Shown here piece by piece: positions 9,268-22,500 of a stretch of 64,000 bases of DNA. The DNA comes from an uncultured Cyclobacteriaceae bacterium (GTDB taxonomy: Bacteria; Bacteroidota; Bacteroidia; Cytophagales; Cyclobacteriaceae), in assembly GCA_937958005.1 (NCBI GenBank), contig CALGOB010000040.1:62001-126000 (forward strand), in the 5' to 3' direction. Both the position numbers and the translations under genes were made by a program. Each line of letters opens with the position of its first letter. Position 1 is the first letter of the stretch. A model generated the notes under the pieces. The model saw only the letters and a program-made list of their open reading frames with translations, had not been told where the DNA came from and searched no databases.

Positions 9268-10189
9268 AAAAATATACAGGACAAGCAGGGTCTTTTTTAG
9301 CATTCCTGATTTTTATCCTATAATTAAGAAGTATTTCATGAGAACCAGGAGTAAATCCAGTTAAATCATTTGTTTCAGTGTCATAGGCGTACCCTGCCCT
9401 TAGATTGTCGTTCAGAATTAGCTGAAACAAGAAAGTAAGCGCATTATTACTTCTGTAAGAAATCCCTGCATAGGCTATATCTTGAAAGATTAGATTAGCA
9501 TTGATGTCAAAAGCAGGTTTTGCATTCTCTTGAAGCCTAAATAATACAGAAGGATTTAATTTTAGATCTGGATTAAGGGTAAGAACACCTCCCGCAGTAG
9601 CATAATAAAACCTAGACTCTCTTGAGTCTTCGGAGAAAGTGTTATTGGTAATCCTATTTTCAAGTATAAAAGGAATAGAAATTCCTGCGAAAAAATTTCT
9701 ATTAGCCAAATAAACCCCAGTACCAAAATTTGGTGTCATTCTTGTTTCAACACCAGTAAAAGCTTGATCATTTTGATTAAATAGGTCAAGTCTTGAAAAA
9801 TCTGCAGTTCTATTATCAAAACCTCCTTGTATTCCCATTGATAGAATAGCTCCACTTAACCTTATTTTATAAGCATAACTTAAGAATAAACCACTTTGAT
9901 CCCTAATGCCCAGTCCATCCCTGTAAGCTTGTAATCCAACACCAATTCTATTCTTTTTCAACGAAGTATGAGCCGTAAATGATTGGAGTGTTGGTGCTCC
10001 ATCAATGTTTGCCCATTGCTCTCTATGAACCAAAGTAGCACTGAATAGATTAAGACTCCCTGCATAAGCAGGGTTAATTGTCAATCCATTGAATACATAT
10101 GTACTTGTAAGTGGCCGTAACTGGGCTTGAGCAGTAAAACTCAATAACCCAATTATGACAGTACTTAAAATTATCTTTATCTTATTCAT
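9266..10189 (-). CDS. PorP/SprF-family outer-membrane protein, partner of the giant adhesin
   Basis: This 307-residue protein has a signal peptide (MNKIKIILSTVIIGLLSFTA, cleavage after QAQ) and the family start LRPLTSTYVFNGLTINPAYA. The core motif GSLNLFSATLVHREQWANID is typical of PorP/SprF barrels. In Flavobacterium johnsoniae, SprF is needed to export the adhesin SprB and is encoded just after sprB. Here too the gene follows the giant adhesin by 13 nt in the same orientation. The conserved partnership strongly suggests it anchors or exports that protein through the type IX secretion system. Confidence 0.92.
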   Translation of the reverse strand: MNKIKIILSTVIIGLLSFTAQAQLRPLTSTYVFNGLTINPAYAGSLNLFSATLVHREQWANIDGAPTLQSFTAHTSLKKNRIGVGLQAYRDGLGIRDQSGLFLSYAYKIRLSGAILSMGIQGGFDNRTADFSRLDLFNQNDQAFTGVETRMTPNFGTGVYLANRNFFAGISIPFILENRITNNTFSEDSRESRFYYATAGGVLTLNPDLKLNPSVLFRLQENAKPAFDINANLIFQDIAYAGISYRSNNALTFLFQLILNDNLRAGYAYDTETNDLTGFTPGSHEILLNYRIKIRNAKKDPACPVYF

Positions 10190-10202
10190 TACAGCTTGTT
10201 TC

Positions 10203-10500
10203 CTATTCTTGATTTTCTCCTTTTACTAGTTCTAGGAATCCTTGAATTTGTTTAGAACCATCTCCTTTGTCTATCACATAATAGTAAGTACCAGCTGGTA
10301 GCCCACCATTTCCTAACGTAATTCCTACATTCGCATTGCCATCAAATCGAATGTTAGCATTATTATATCCGTCAACATCATATACTCTCTGTCCAGCTCT
10401 ATCAAATATTTGAACTCTATTACTCGGGAAGTCTTCGATACAGCCTATTCTAAAGAAATCATTAGCTCCATCTCCGTTTGCAGAGACACCATTGTAAACT
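10203..10500 (-). other. T9SS type-B (gliding-motility) C-terminal sorting domain of the adhesin
   Basis: The last 99 residues contain NGVSANGDGANDFFRIGCIE, VQIFDRAGQRVYDVDGY and LPAGTYYYVIDKGDG. This is the pattern of the gliding-motility-associated C-terminal domain (TIGR04131 type) that directs type IX secretion and surface attachment of SprB-class proteins. Confidence 0.93.
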
Positions 10501-13500
10501 ACGATATCAGAATCTACTCTAAAGTCTGCTCGATAATCACAACCATTAGCACCGAAGAAGATAACACTATGTATTCCGGCTGGTGCGTTGATCCATTGTA
10601 AATCATTTGAAACTGGAGTTAAATGTATGCTATCAGTAGTAACCCCTGCTTCAACAAACCAAGCAATACTGTCTATATCAATAGCAATCGAGAAGTTTAA
10701 GAACGCTCTACCATTATAAATTAAGCCAGTAGAGTCTGCATTATTAGGATTCCTTTGCGCAATAGCAAATTGTTCTTCGGTAAAGACACAATTATTTGTT
10801 ACAGTTTCCACAACAAACTCAGGATTTGTGATATCAAAGCCTATATCTATTGAACTTCTTCCTGATACACAACCAGTAGCAAGCTCAGTAGCTATTACTT
10901 CATAAGTCAACGTATCTAATCCACTAATATTAGGCCCAGTTGCGATGACTGTATTTGGGTCTCCTTGAACAAACCATTCGAAGAAGAAATCAGAAGTATT
11001 TCCAGATATAGAGGCTGTTGCTGCGCCATTTGCTATGACACAATTAGTTCTATTGGCAACTACTGCTACAAATGGATCTGGAACCGGAACCTGTTCATTT
11101 GGTAATACGATTGATTGAAGGTTTTGACAACCTGTAATTAGATCGGTAACCAGTACTGAATAAGTAACATCAGTTAATGAATCTGCTTCAAGCCCTGTGA
11201 AGAATGGTACTTGACCTAAAGTATCTGTGCCAACATACCAATCAAACTCAAAGTTTGCGATATCTCCTGAAGGAGAAGTTACAGCAATACGTCCATTTGG
11301 TCTATTTACATCACAATTAGTAAGCGCTTGCTCAACAGTGAATTCAATTTCAGGAGTAGCTGTTTCATCTTCTACTGTGACCCCTAGAATTGTGGCTAAA
11401 CAAGCTGGATCTATATTATCTATTACTACAATGGTATATTCACCTGCTTCTAACCCTTCTACTAAAGTTCCAGTGAAATCAGGAGCTGTTACATCAGGTG
11501 ATCCTTGATCTCCAATAAACCATAAATAACTGTAGTCATTAATTGTTCTTCTAGAAGAGAGTGAGATAATAGATACCCCCACACTTCCATTTGGATCTAA
11601 ACAATTAAAGTTTGGAGAAGAAGATACATTCAGATCCAATGGAACTGGTATATCTTCACCTACTTGGAACGTATCCTCAGTGAAACAACCAGTAATAATG
11701 TTAGTAACAACTATTCTATAGTCTGTAAAGGCTAATAAACTATCAGCAGTTGGATCATTGAATTCAATCTGATTACCATTTGGATCAAACCAATCGAAGC
11801 GGAAGACTGATGGGTCTACAGAACCGCCAGCAGATACAGTCAAAGAACCAATAGGATTAGCAGGATCACAATTTCTTTGTTGCTCGAAATCCTCTAATAC
11901 TATTTCAGGGAATACAAGGTCTGCTTGGTCAATAGTGATTTGGAATACACCAGTTGTACAGCCAGTTATATTACTAGTGCCAGTAATAAAATAGGTCCCA
12001 ACATCAACACCTGTTAAGATCGGATCCGTTGCGCTTTGAAGCGGAGTAGGAGCCGGAATAACAGTAGGATCAACATCATAAAAGGTGAATGTATAATCCG
12101 AGAGCGTTGCTTGACTTACCATGGTTACTTCTATACTTCCATTTACTGGAACACAAGTAGTAGGGTTAGTAGCTACAGCGTTTAAGATCTGCGGCGTAAC
12201 ACTCACATTATCAAGAGTAGCTGTTGCTGTAATAGTACAACCTGTCAAGCTATTTGTTACCTCTACTAAGTAATCTCCTGCAAATTGATCCCTTAAGCTA
12301 TCAGATGATACGATTAATCCATTGGTAGTACCAGCGATGTAATCATTTTCTCTAAACCATCTGAAACCATAATCACTGTTTGCACTAGTTTCTCCATCAG
12401 CAGTAGCTAAAAGGAAGCCATTAGGTAATCCTGTTAAACTACAAGTTGAATCAGCCTGTACCTGTGTAATAACGATCTCAGGGAATATTATTGAATTATC
12501 GATCACAAACATTGCCGACTCAGAGATACAAGCACTTTCGTTTTGTTGTACTGTTAAGTAAACTCTGTCTCCTTCAGATAAGCTATCTAAGATTAAAGGT
12601 GTAGAAATATCAAGATCCTGAATTGGAGTTGTCAACCCAAAATCGCTAAACCATTCGATCGTATAGTTATCACTTATGTCAGTTCCAGTAATAGCCACAC
12701 CATCCAATTGAATTTCAACTAGCTCGATACTTCCATTAGGTATACAAGTAGTTTGGTCAGTCACGATTGTACTGCTGATAACAGGCATTACATTTTCTGT
12801 AGGGACATTAAATGTTTGTATGGTCTCACAACCAGTAACAGTGTTGGTGATTTGAACTGTGTAATTATCACCGATCAAACCGCTTATAGTAGTTTCATTA
12901 TCTACAGTAACTAATGGTAAACCACCTGTTCCATCATAAACATTACCTACTTCACGTCCCGCTAGAGCTTCTGTTCCTACAAACCATTGGATATTGGTAT
13001 TTGCTGGATTTGCTACTCCATCTATTAGGATTTCTATTTCTCCCATGGCAACAGTACCTCCACAATTCACATTGCTGATAATACTTTCTACAGTGATTTC
13101 AGGCAGTGACTGAACCTCTTCAATATTTACCCTCACTGGTGAAACGCTACAACCTGTAGCTACCAAGGATGCACTTACCCAGTATTCTATAGAAGGATCA
13201 AGATCAAATACTTCAATCTGAGTTGATGTAGAGGCAGGGAAGAAGTTTACAGTATCTTCACTTCCTACACTATTTCTTTCTATTAAAATGTTATAAAGGG
13301 TTAAATCATTAGGAGTTAGATCTGTATCGTTGATAACCAACATTCCATTAAAATCACCAGGTCTACACAAGGTACTTGGAGAAATATTGGCAGAAGGTAT
13401 TACCAAGTTAGGAATACTTAAATCATCACCAATTAGGAATGTTCTGGTAACATCACAACCTGCATTAGGGCTGGTAGCTGGATCTTTAATTGCTCTAACC

Positions 13501-16500
13501 GTGTATGAACCACTACTTAAGCCAGTCAATTCAAAACCACCAGCAGCAGTTATAGCTGCAGAACCTCTTAAATCTACGGTACCTTCATTAGGGAGAATTT
13601 CATTCGCATTGCTAGTATCTTCTCCTCTGTACCAGATGAAGCTGTAGTCATCTAAATCTCCCGCTACTCCATTTTCTAAAATACTGATAGACAATGTTCC
13701 GTTTCCAACATTCACTTCATCACATAACGTGTTGTCAGTGGAAGAAACTAACTCAACTATAGGGTCTGCATGGACATCAAGTATTTCAACTCTAATTGGA
13801 ATACCATCACTAACTTCAGGACAACTAGTCGTGTTATCAAATACATTCACTTCATAAATACCAGCTGCTAGATTCTCCGCTCTATTATTGGCAGTGGCTC
13901 CCCCACCAATTGTTCTTAAGTCTATAGGATCTCCTACAGCTACATTTGGATCATTGGATACTTCTCTGCTCCAAGTAAAGGTAAATCTATCTGCAGCACC
14001 TACAGGAGTAGAAACACCATCAATTAAAACGGCATCTACTTGAATAAATCCATTTGGATTATCACAATTTTCATTATCACTGCTCATTACATCAGCAATT
14101 AAATCAATTGAAATGACAGGCTGATCATTCTCAATAGTAATGATGGCAGTATTTGTACAACCGGCATTCGGAGATACAGTTCCATCTTTCATAGTTACCA
14201 CAGTATATGTACCCGTACTTAATCCAGTTAAGGTATAACCATTTACTCGATTTATTGTACTACCTCTTACTAAAGCGTTAGGTCCAGGTGTGCCATCAGC
14301 AGCAAATAATAAACTGTCTGTATCTACTTCAGAACCTCTGTACCAGACGAAAGTAAATGGACTACTAGGATCAGTTAGATCAACAATGTTATTTCTACCA
14401 TCTTCAATCCCTAAAGTAACTGTACCATCACCTACGAATCCTGGGTTATCACAGAAAGAGTCATCAGTTTGATCAGTAACTTGAATGATAGGATCAACAC
14501 TTATATCATCAATTGAGATGGTGATTCTACCTGAAGCACAACCTGTTACATTGTTAGTCGCGATTACTTCATAATCTCCACCGCCAGCAAGTCCAGTTAA
14601 GTTATCAATCCTATTTCCAGTAACTGCAATAGGAGCAGTAGGAGTAACTGTTAAATCAAACCATTGGAAAGTGTAATTAGCAGGGCTAGCTACAGAGTCA
14701 TTGCCATTCTCCATCACTGTAAGAATTTCAATAAATCCGTTAGGATTTACGCAATTTGTATTGTCTTGAGAGCTGATTCCTAAATCTAAGTCTATTTCAA
14801 ATATGGTCTCTTCTTGATCCACATTAAATGTAGAGATTGAGACACACCCACTATTAGGGGAGATAGATCTAGTAACCATTACCGTATAATCTCCAGATAT
14901 GAGACCTGATAGACTTAATGAATCAGCTGATGCAATTGCACTTCCTCTATTGCCACCATCTGTTGGGAAAATTCGATTAGCAGCATTTGTGTCATTACCT
15001 CTGAACCATGAGATATCAAAATCTGTTAGGTTAAATCCATCAACAGAAATTTCTAAAGTTCCATTTCCTACGCCTGGTGTACAGAATTGATTATCTCCAC
15101 TAGCTACGAGTTGAATTGTTGGATTTTGACTTAAATCAAGTAATTCAACCCTCAATGTATCACTTGAACATCCTGTAACACCTTCTGTAGCGATTACTCC
15201 GTAAATACCAGCTGCTAGGTTTTCTAACCTATTGGCAGTACCTATTCCGTCGATAGCGCTTCCAGTTAAAGGTGTTCTTGGTGTAACATTTAAATCGAAC
15301 CATTCAAAGTCGAAGTTAGTTGGATCAACCGCAATAGCAGGTGATCCATTATCGATTGTCACTTCAACTACTTCTATGAATCCATTAGGATTTACACAAT
15401 TCAAATTGTCTTGCGTATCAACACCAGCAGTTAGATCTATAGAAATAATTGTTTCATCACTTCCTATTACAAATGTGCTTACAACTTCGCAACCGGCATT
15501 TGGTGAAACTGCATCTGATTTTTCTGCCATGATTGTATAGGTACCAGCACTTAAATTCTCTAATGCTAAAATACTACCAGCAATAGTTGCTGTTCCTCTT
15601 AAGGTATTAGCACCTTCAGTCGGGAATATTTGATCAGCAGCATCAGTTGTATTTCCTCTGAACCAAGTGATCGTATAATTACCAAGCACTCCATTTACAC
15701 CAGCTTCTAATAACTCAACCTCCAGTGTTCCATTACCGCTATTTCCAGTATTATCACAGAAAGTATCGTCAGAAGTCCCAGATGCCACCGCATTAATGAT
15801 TGGGTTGATGCTTACATCATCTATAATGGTGATCAATTCCTCAGTAGTACATAAGGTAGTACTGTTGGTGGCGACTACTTGGTATGAACCAGCAGCAAGG
15901 CTAATCAAAGCATTATTTGTTGCACCTGCACCAATACTGGTAATGTTTGCCGCTGGAACTGCTACAGGGCTAGTTGCATCCGTAACATTTGTCCAAACAA
16001 AAGTATAATCAGCCAGTGTTGCTGTAGGTACATCATCCTCTAGAATTTCACTGACTGTTATCGTACCATTAGGGTTCTCACAATTTTGATTATTAGTTGA
16101 TGCCAAACTTGGAGATATTGCTAATATCGCTTGATCAGAGTCTACAGTAAAGGTCGCAGTGGTCGTACATCCTGCATTAGGAGTAAAGGCCAATCCGCTG
16201 TTCTTAGTAGCCACTACTGTGTAAGTGCCAGCCCTTAAATTAGCTAAGGCCAATAAATTGGTTTGAGTTGCAGAACCCACGGGTGACCCACCAATAGTAG
16301 GGAAGATCTGGTTAGCAAGAGCATCTGTACTTCCTCTATACCAAACAATACTATAATTACTGATAATGTCTGCAATTGAAATATCTGTACCGTTTTCAGA
16401 AATAGTTACATTCAGCGTTCCATTACCATCATTGATCGTTGCTGGGGTAGGGCAGAAGGTATCGGCATCAGAAGATGTAAACTGAATAACTGGATCCAGT

Positions 16501-19500
16501 TGGGTATCATCTACTATTGTAATGATATCTGAAGTAAAGCATCTTGAGCCAACAGCATTCGTGTCTGTTGCAACTACACTATAAGATCCTGCTGCAAGAT
16601 TCACTAAAGCATTTTCTTGGCCACCACCAACATTCGTTATGTTAGCTACAGGGACAGCTACAGGGGTAATTGGATCTGTAACATTCATCCACACAAATGT
16701 GAAATTAGTAGCTGTTAATGGGAATCTTACATCGTCTACAAATACAGCATCTATAGTAATAGAGCCATTTGGATCTGTACAGTTTTGATTATCAGTTTTA
16801 GAAATATCTGCTTGAGCTATCGTTACGGTTGCTGGTTCAGGATCTATTGTATAAGTAGTCGTTGAACTACAGGCAGCATTAGGAGTATCCGCATTGTTCT
16901 TACGAACCACTACTGTATAATTTCCAGATCTTAATCCAGTTAATTCTTGACCACCTGATGTAATCAATACAGTACCAACACCACTCACTAAAGGAGGAGC
17001 AGTCGCATCATTTCCACTAAACCAATTAATCGTGTAATCTCCTATGCTAATAGGATTCCCGTCTTCTGTAACCTCAAGTGTAATACTTCCATTGCCTCTA
17101 GGGCTTGCAACAGTTCCATTGTCACAGAAGACATCAGGACTGATATCCATTAAGTTTATGATTGGATCTACCTGAGTATCTTCAATCTCAATCTCTACAT
17201 TAGCGACCTCGCATCCAGTATTGTTATTAACTGCTGTCACAGAATAAGTATCTCCAGACAAACCTTCAATTCTATTACCTACAGCATCCGTAGCCACTAC
17301 AGGATTAGTTCCATCCGTCCAGGTAAATGTATAATTGGTAAGTGTGGCATCTGGAGTTCCATCTACATTGATAGAATTAATTTGAATAAACCCATTTTCA
17401 ACAGGAGAACAATTTTGATTGTCCTGGAAAGTAAAGTTTACTGTTGGTTCAATCGTTAATACTGGTTCATCAGATCCTATAGTAAAGGAAGCTGTTGTAG
17501 AACAACCAGCATTACGTGTTGTACCAGTGTTTTTGCTAACTATTGCCGTGTAAGTTCCCTGACTTAAACCATTTAAGGCGAATAAGGAAGGAGTACTTAC
17601 AAGATCAGCGGAACCTCTAGTTCCACCATCAAGTGGGAAAATTTCATTTACAGCATTGGTTACTGTACCTCTGTACCAAGTAATGCTGAAATCTCCAGGA
17701 GTTGCTGCAAGCGCACCATTTTCAAAGATCTCAATTGTTAACTGACCATCCCCTTGATCATTATTGATTCCATTTTCACAGAAAGTATCATCCCTTAGTA
17801 AAGAAGCATTAATTACAGGATTGACTTGTTCGTCTTCTATTTCAACATCAATAGGTGCTGTGAAACAACCTGTATCATCATTGGTAATGACTACTCTATA
17901 AGTGCCACCAGCAAGGTTTTGTATTCTTGGTCCATTTGGCGTAGTAGGAGTGACTGTTCCACCGGCAGTTACATTTGTCCATACAAAAGAATAGTTGCCT
18001 GTAGAAATATCAATTCTTGTATCATCCTCTCTGATATGTGTGACTTCCACAAAACCAGTTAAGTCAGCAGGATCTGTATCACAATTGATATTATTACCAC
18101 TTGCTACATCTGCTGTAATATCTAAAGTTAATTCTGGTGTATCAGTCTCTATTCTTATGGTACTGGTCACTTCACAACCAGCATTTGGACTGGTGCCATT
18201 TTTAACAATCATGACTGTATAATCATCAGCACTTAGTCCATCTAATAAAAGTAAAGAAGCACCAGGTTGATTAGCCGTTCCTCTATCACCGCCATCAACA
18301 GGGAATATTTCATTTGCTGCTATTAAATTGGTTCCTCTGTACCAAGTGATCGTATAATTAGCTTCGTTGAATACCGCATTGGTTTCTGTGACTGCTAAAG
18401 AAATCTCACCATTTCCATTGAAAGTTGTAGGAAGAAAGCACAAAGTATTGTCATCATTGCTAATAACAGAGATAGCAGGATCTACTTGTACATCCTCAAC
18501 AGTAAATACTGTAGCTGCAGTTACACAACCGGTTTCTGTATTTGTAGCGATTACTTGATAACTACCGGCAGATAAATTGCTAAGTCCATTGCCAATTCCT
18601 CCTAAAACATCTACACCTACTAATGGTACAGCTGGTGAATTGGTAACATTACTCCATTCAAATGTATAATTTGGAGTTGGTAAGGTGTTATTGACTCGTA
18701 CTTGGACACCATCCTCTAAAATGTCTCTTACAACAATGCTTCCATTAGGACTTACACAGTTTTGATTATCGCTTACTGCATTGTCAACATCCGCTTGATC
18801 AATTGCTAATACAGCTTCATCTCTTCCTACTGTATAAGTAACTATTGTGCTACAACTCAGATTAGGTGCAGTTGCCCCTGCTCCATTTTTGATGATTTCT
18901 ACCGTGTAGTTGGCATCATTTAATCCAGTTAATTGAGTTCTGTCAGCACTAATAACTAAATCACCTTCTCCACTTACTAGGGCAAGCGTACTATTATCAT
19001 CTCCTCTATACCAGTTAATAGTATAATCACTATTTAAAGTTGCTGAAGAAAGGGTAGACCCACCTTCTGAAATACTAATAGTGATATTACCGTCCCCTAA
19101 GAAGTCTCTACCTGCTGGTGTGACTGGACCATTCTCACAGAAAGTATCATCGTTTATATCAACTAATGAAACTACTGGATCTACTTGTAGGTCATCGATA
19201 AATATTTCAACATCAGTCACGTTACATTGCGTAGCATTATTTACCACATTTACCGTATAAGTGATATCACCTTCAAGGTTCTCTATACGATTCCCAACAG
19301 CGTCGGTAGCAGCCACTGGATTTCCATTTCCATCAACCCAAGTAAAGGTGTAATTCCCTAATGTGGCATCTGGAACTCCATTTACTGAGACAGAATTTAC
19401 CTGGATAGAACCATTGAAGCTTCCAGCACAGTTTTGGTTATCAGTTGCTACAAAATTGACTACTGGATCCAATGTTAATACATCTGGATCAGAACCAATG

Positions 19501-22500
19501 GTGAAGGTAGTAGTGGAAGTACAACCCGCATTTGGTGTAAATCCTGGTGCCCCATCCATTTTAGTAACGACTACTGTATAATCTCCTTGACTTAATCCCT
19601 CTAAAGCTGTTAAGGAAGGGCCGCTAGATAGTGCTGCTGTACCTCTATTAGTTCCTGGATCGTTAGGGAAAATTTCATTGGCTACAACTACACTAGGACC
19701 TCTATACCAAACAATATCGAAATTTGCTTCTGGAGAGGCACTTGTTAGGTCGTTTTCAAATATTTGAATTTCCAATGCCCCATTTCCAGCATTTCCTGTA
19801 TTATCACAGAAAGTATCATCCATTACTGAAGAAGCAATTAAATTGACCGTAGGGTTTACCTGTATATCATCTATGGTAATTTCTATAGGAGTCCCCGTAT
19901 CACAATCCGAATTATCATTGGTGGCCACTACTGAATAAGTTCCGCCTTCTAATGTTTCAATTCTATTTCCAGTCTCAGCTCTTAAACTTCCGTTAGGGTT
20001 TCTCCATGCAAATGTATAATCACCAACTAGCTCTTCTACGGCTCCATTGACCAGTACATCATCAATTTCGATAAACCCGGTAAACCCAACACAATTTTCA
20101 TTATCGCCTGTCTGTATGTCTGATAAGGCAATTGTAAGAGCTGGTTCGCTTGTTCCAATACTGAAGGTACTGATGATTTCACAACCGGCATTAGGAGCAA
20201 AAGCAACCCCAGTCATTTTAGTTATTCTTACTGTATATTCCCCTTCACTTAAACCTGTTAATGCTAGGTCATTAGTTTGTGCTGCAGTAGGACCTCTTAA
20301 AAGATTTACACCATTATTTGGGAATATCTCATCATCTGGATCTGTACTGTTTCCTCTGAACCATGTGATGTCGTAGTTTCCTACTGCAAAAGGAGAACCG
20401 ACAGTCTCAGTAACTTCAATAGATAGCATACCATTACCTCGTAGTGTACTGGCGTCAAAACATAATGTATTGTCTACATTAGTTAAAGGAGTGATGGTTG
20501 GATTCACCTGATCGTCCTCAATCTCAATCTCAATTCTCTGGCTGATACACTGAGTTTCGTTGTTAGTGACTATTACTTCATAAGTACCACCTACTAAAGA
20601 ACTGATCTGATTACCAATTCCAGATCCATCATCGGTACCTACAATACCCGCTCCAAGTGGATCAAACCATTGGAAAGAATAGTTTGGAGTAACTCCATCT
20701 GCCAATAGACCTAATGCTACATTGACTCCATTTTCTCTGACACTGTTAATTGTTATCTGACCATTTGGCCCTACACAATTCATGTTATTAATGTCAGTGA
20801 AATTAGCTTCAATTAATGAAGGAGGTGTTAAAATCTCATTTAGGAAGGTGGTAGATAATACAAAGCAAGTATTGTTTGGATCACTGATGTCAATAATTTC
20901 AACCGTATAACTTTGGTTTCCATTCACACCTTCTAAGGTAACGGAGTAATCAGCTAATGTTGCACCGTTTACAACACCAACTGCGCCAGCAATAGGAGCA
21001 CCATTGGCCAATGCATTAAGTGGATTATTATCTGTTCCTGCATACCATTGATAACTATATGGACTGTTTAATGCCGGATTAGTTATGCTAAATGAAATTT
21101 GACCGTTTCCTTCATTAGGATCAGTGTCGCAACTATTATCATCTCTTACTACAGCTAAAGTAACCGCAGGGTCTTCTGTATCTTGTATGATTTCAACTCT
21201 AAAAGGAGCAGTTTCACAACCATTGTTACTATTTCTGGCAGTTACAAAGAATTCACCAGTAGCATCTGTGATAGTTCCTCCAACAAATAAGGCACCTATA
21301 TCTAATGTTGCCCCTGTCTGACCAGCAATTACATTAGCAGGATCAAAAGCATCATCATACCAAGTGAAAACATAATCGCTGACATCCTGTGTAATAGATC
21401 CATCTGATAACATAGTTCCATTTATTGTTATTCCAGCATCTACGATGCTAATGGCTGGGTTTCCTGCAATTGGTGTACAGTTAGTTAATTGTTGTACACT
21501 AGCAGCAATTACTTCATGCACTTCAGGAATTTCTTGTACAGTTAAGATGATAGAACTTACACATCCGTTTAAGACACCTGTAGCATCGTTTCTACGGAAT
21601 ATTTCTACTAAATAACGTCCTGCGTCTAATGGATCAGTAGTTGGATCACTAGTATAGGTTGCAGTAGCAGTGGTGAATGCTTCTCTGTCCAATTCAGTAT
21701 CGCTGCTCAATTCTCCATCATACAATACAAATTCAAAACCAACCCCTTGAGTAGTAGGGAATGTGTCCGCAACATCTTGTATAACCGATACAGACACTGA
21801 CCCACTTGCATCGAAATTCACTAAATCACAAACCGTATTAGGAGTGGTAGAACTAGCTGTTATTACAGGTTTGTGCGCTCTGTCTTCTATAATCTGATCT
21901 ACAGAAGCCCTAGTGAAACATCTATTGTTTGATCCAAAGTTAGTATTTGGTATTTCTCTAGCTATAGCTGTATAAGGACCTGCTGGTAAGAATATGAACT
22001 CTGCTTCCTCCCCTTCTTCCAATGGGTCAAGAGGAGGTAGACTTAATCCAATATTTGCAGGATCGTTCGGATCATTTACTACAATTGTACTGTCCCCATT
22101 GAATAATTGACCAGTTACTGGATTGAATGAATAAGGGAATATTAATCCTTCGAAAATATAAGGAGTAAACCTATCCGCAGGGACACCATTTCCGGCATAT
22201 AGGTAAATTGTGTATTGAGTAATGTCATCATTTTCATCGGCAATAAAACCAATTGTAGTTGCTGGATCTCCATCTAAACCAGTTGGGTCATTATCTGCTA
22301 AACCTACTCTAGCAATACCATTATCAGGACATGCTTCCACGTGTTCAATGGTTAGGGTTGTTGTAGTTTGCTGATCATTGAATGGTAGATCAAATACTTC
22401 TTGGTATCTACACTCAGTATCTTCATCAATAACGACTAGCGTGTACAAACCACTTATTAGATTCCCTAAACTTGCAGTACCAGCAGTTCCAACACCTGGG

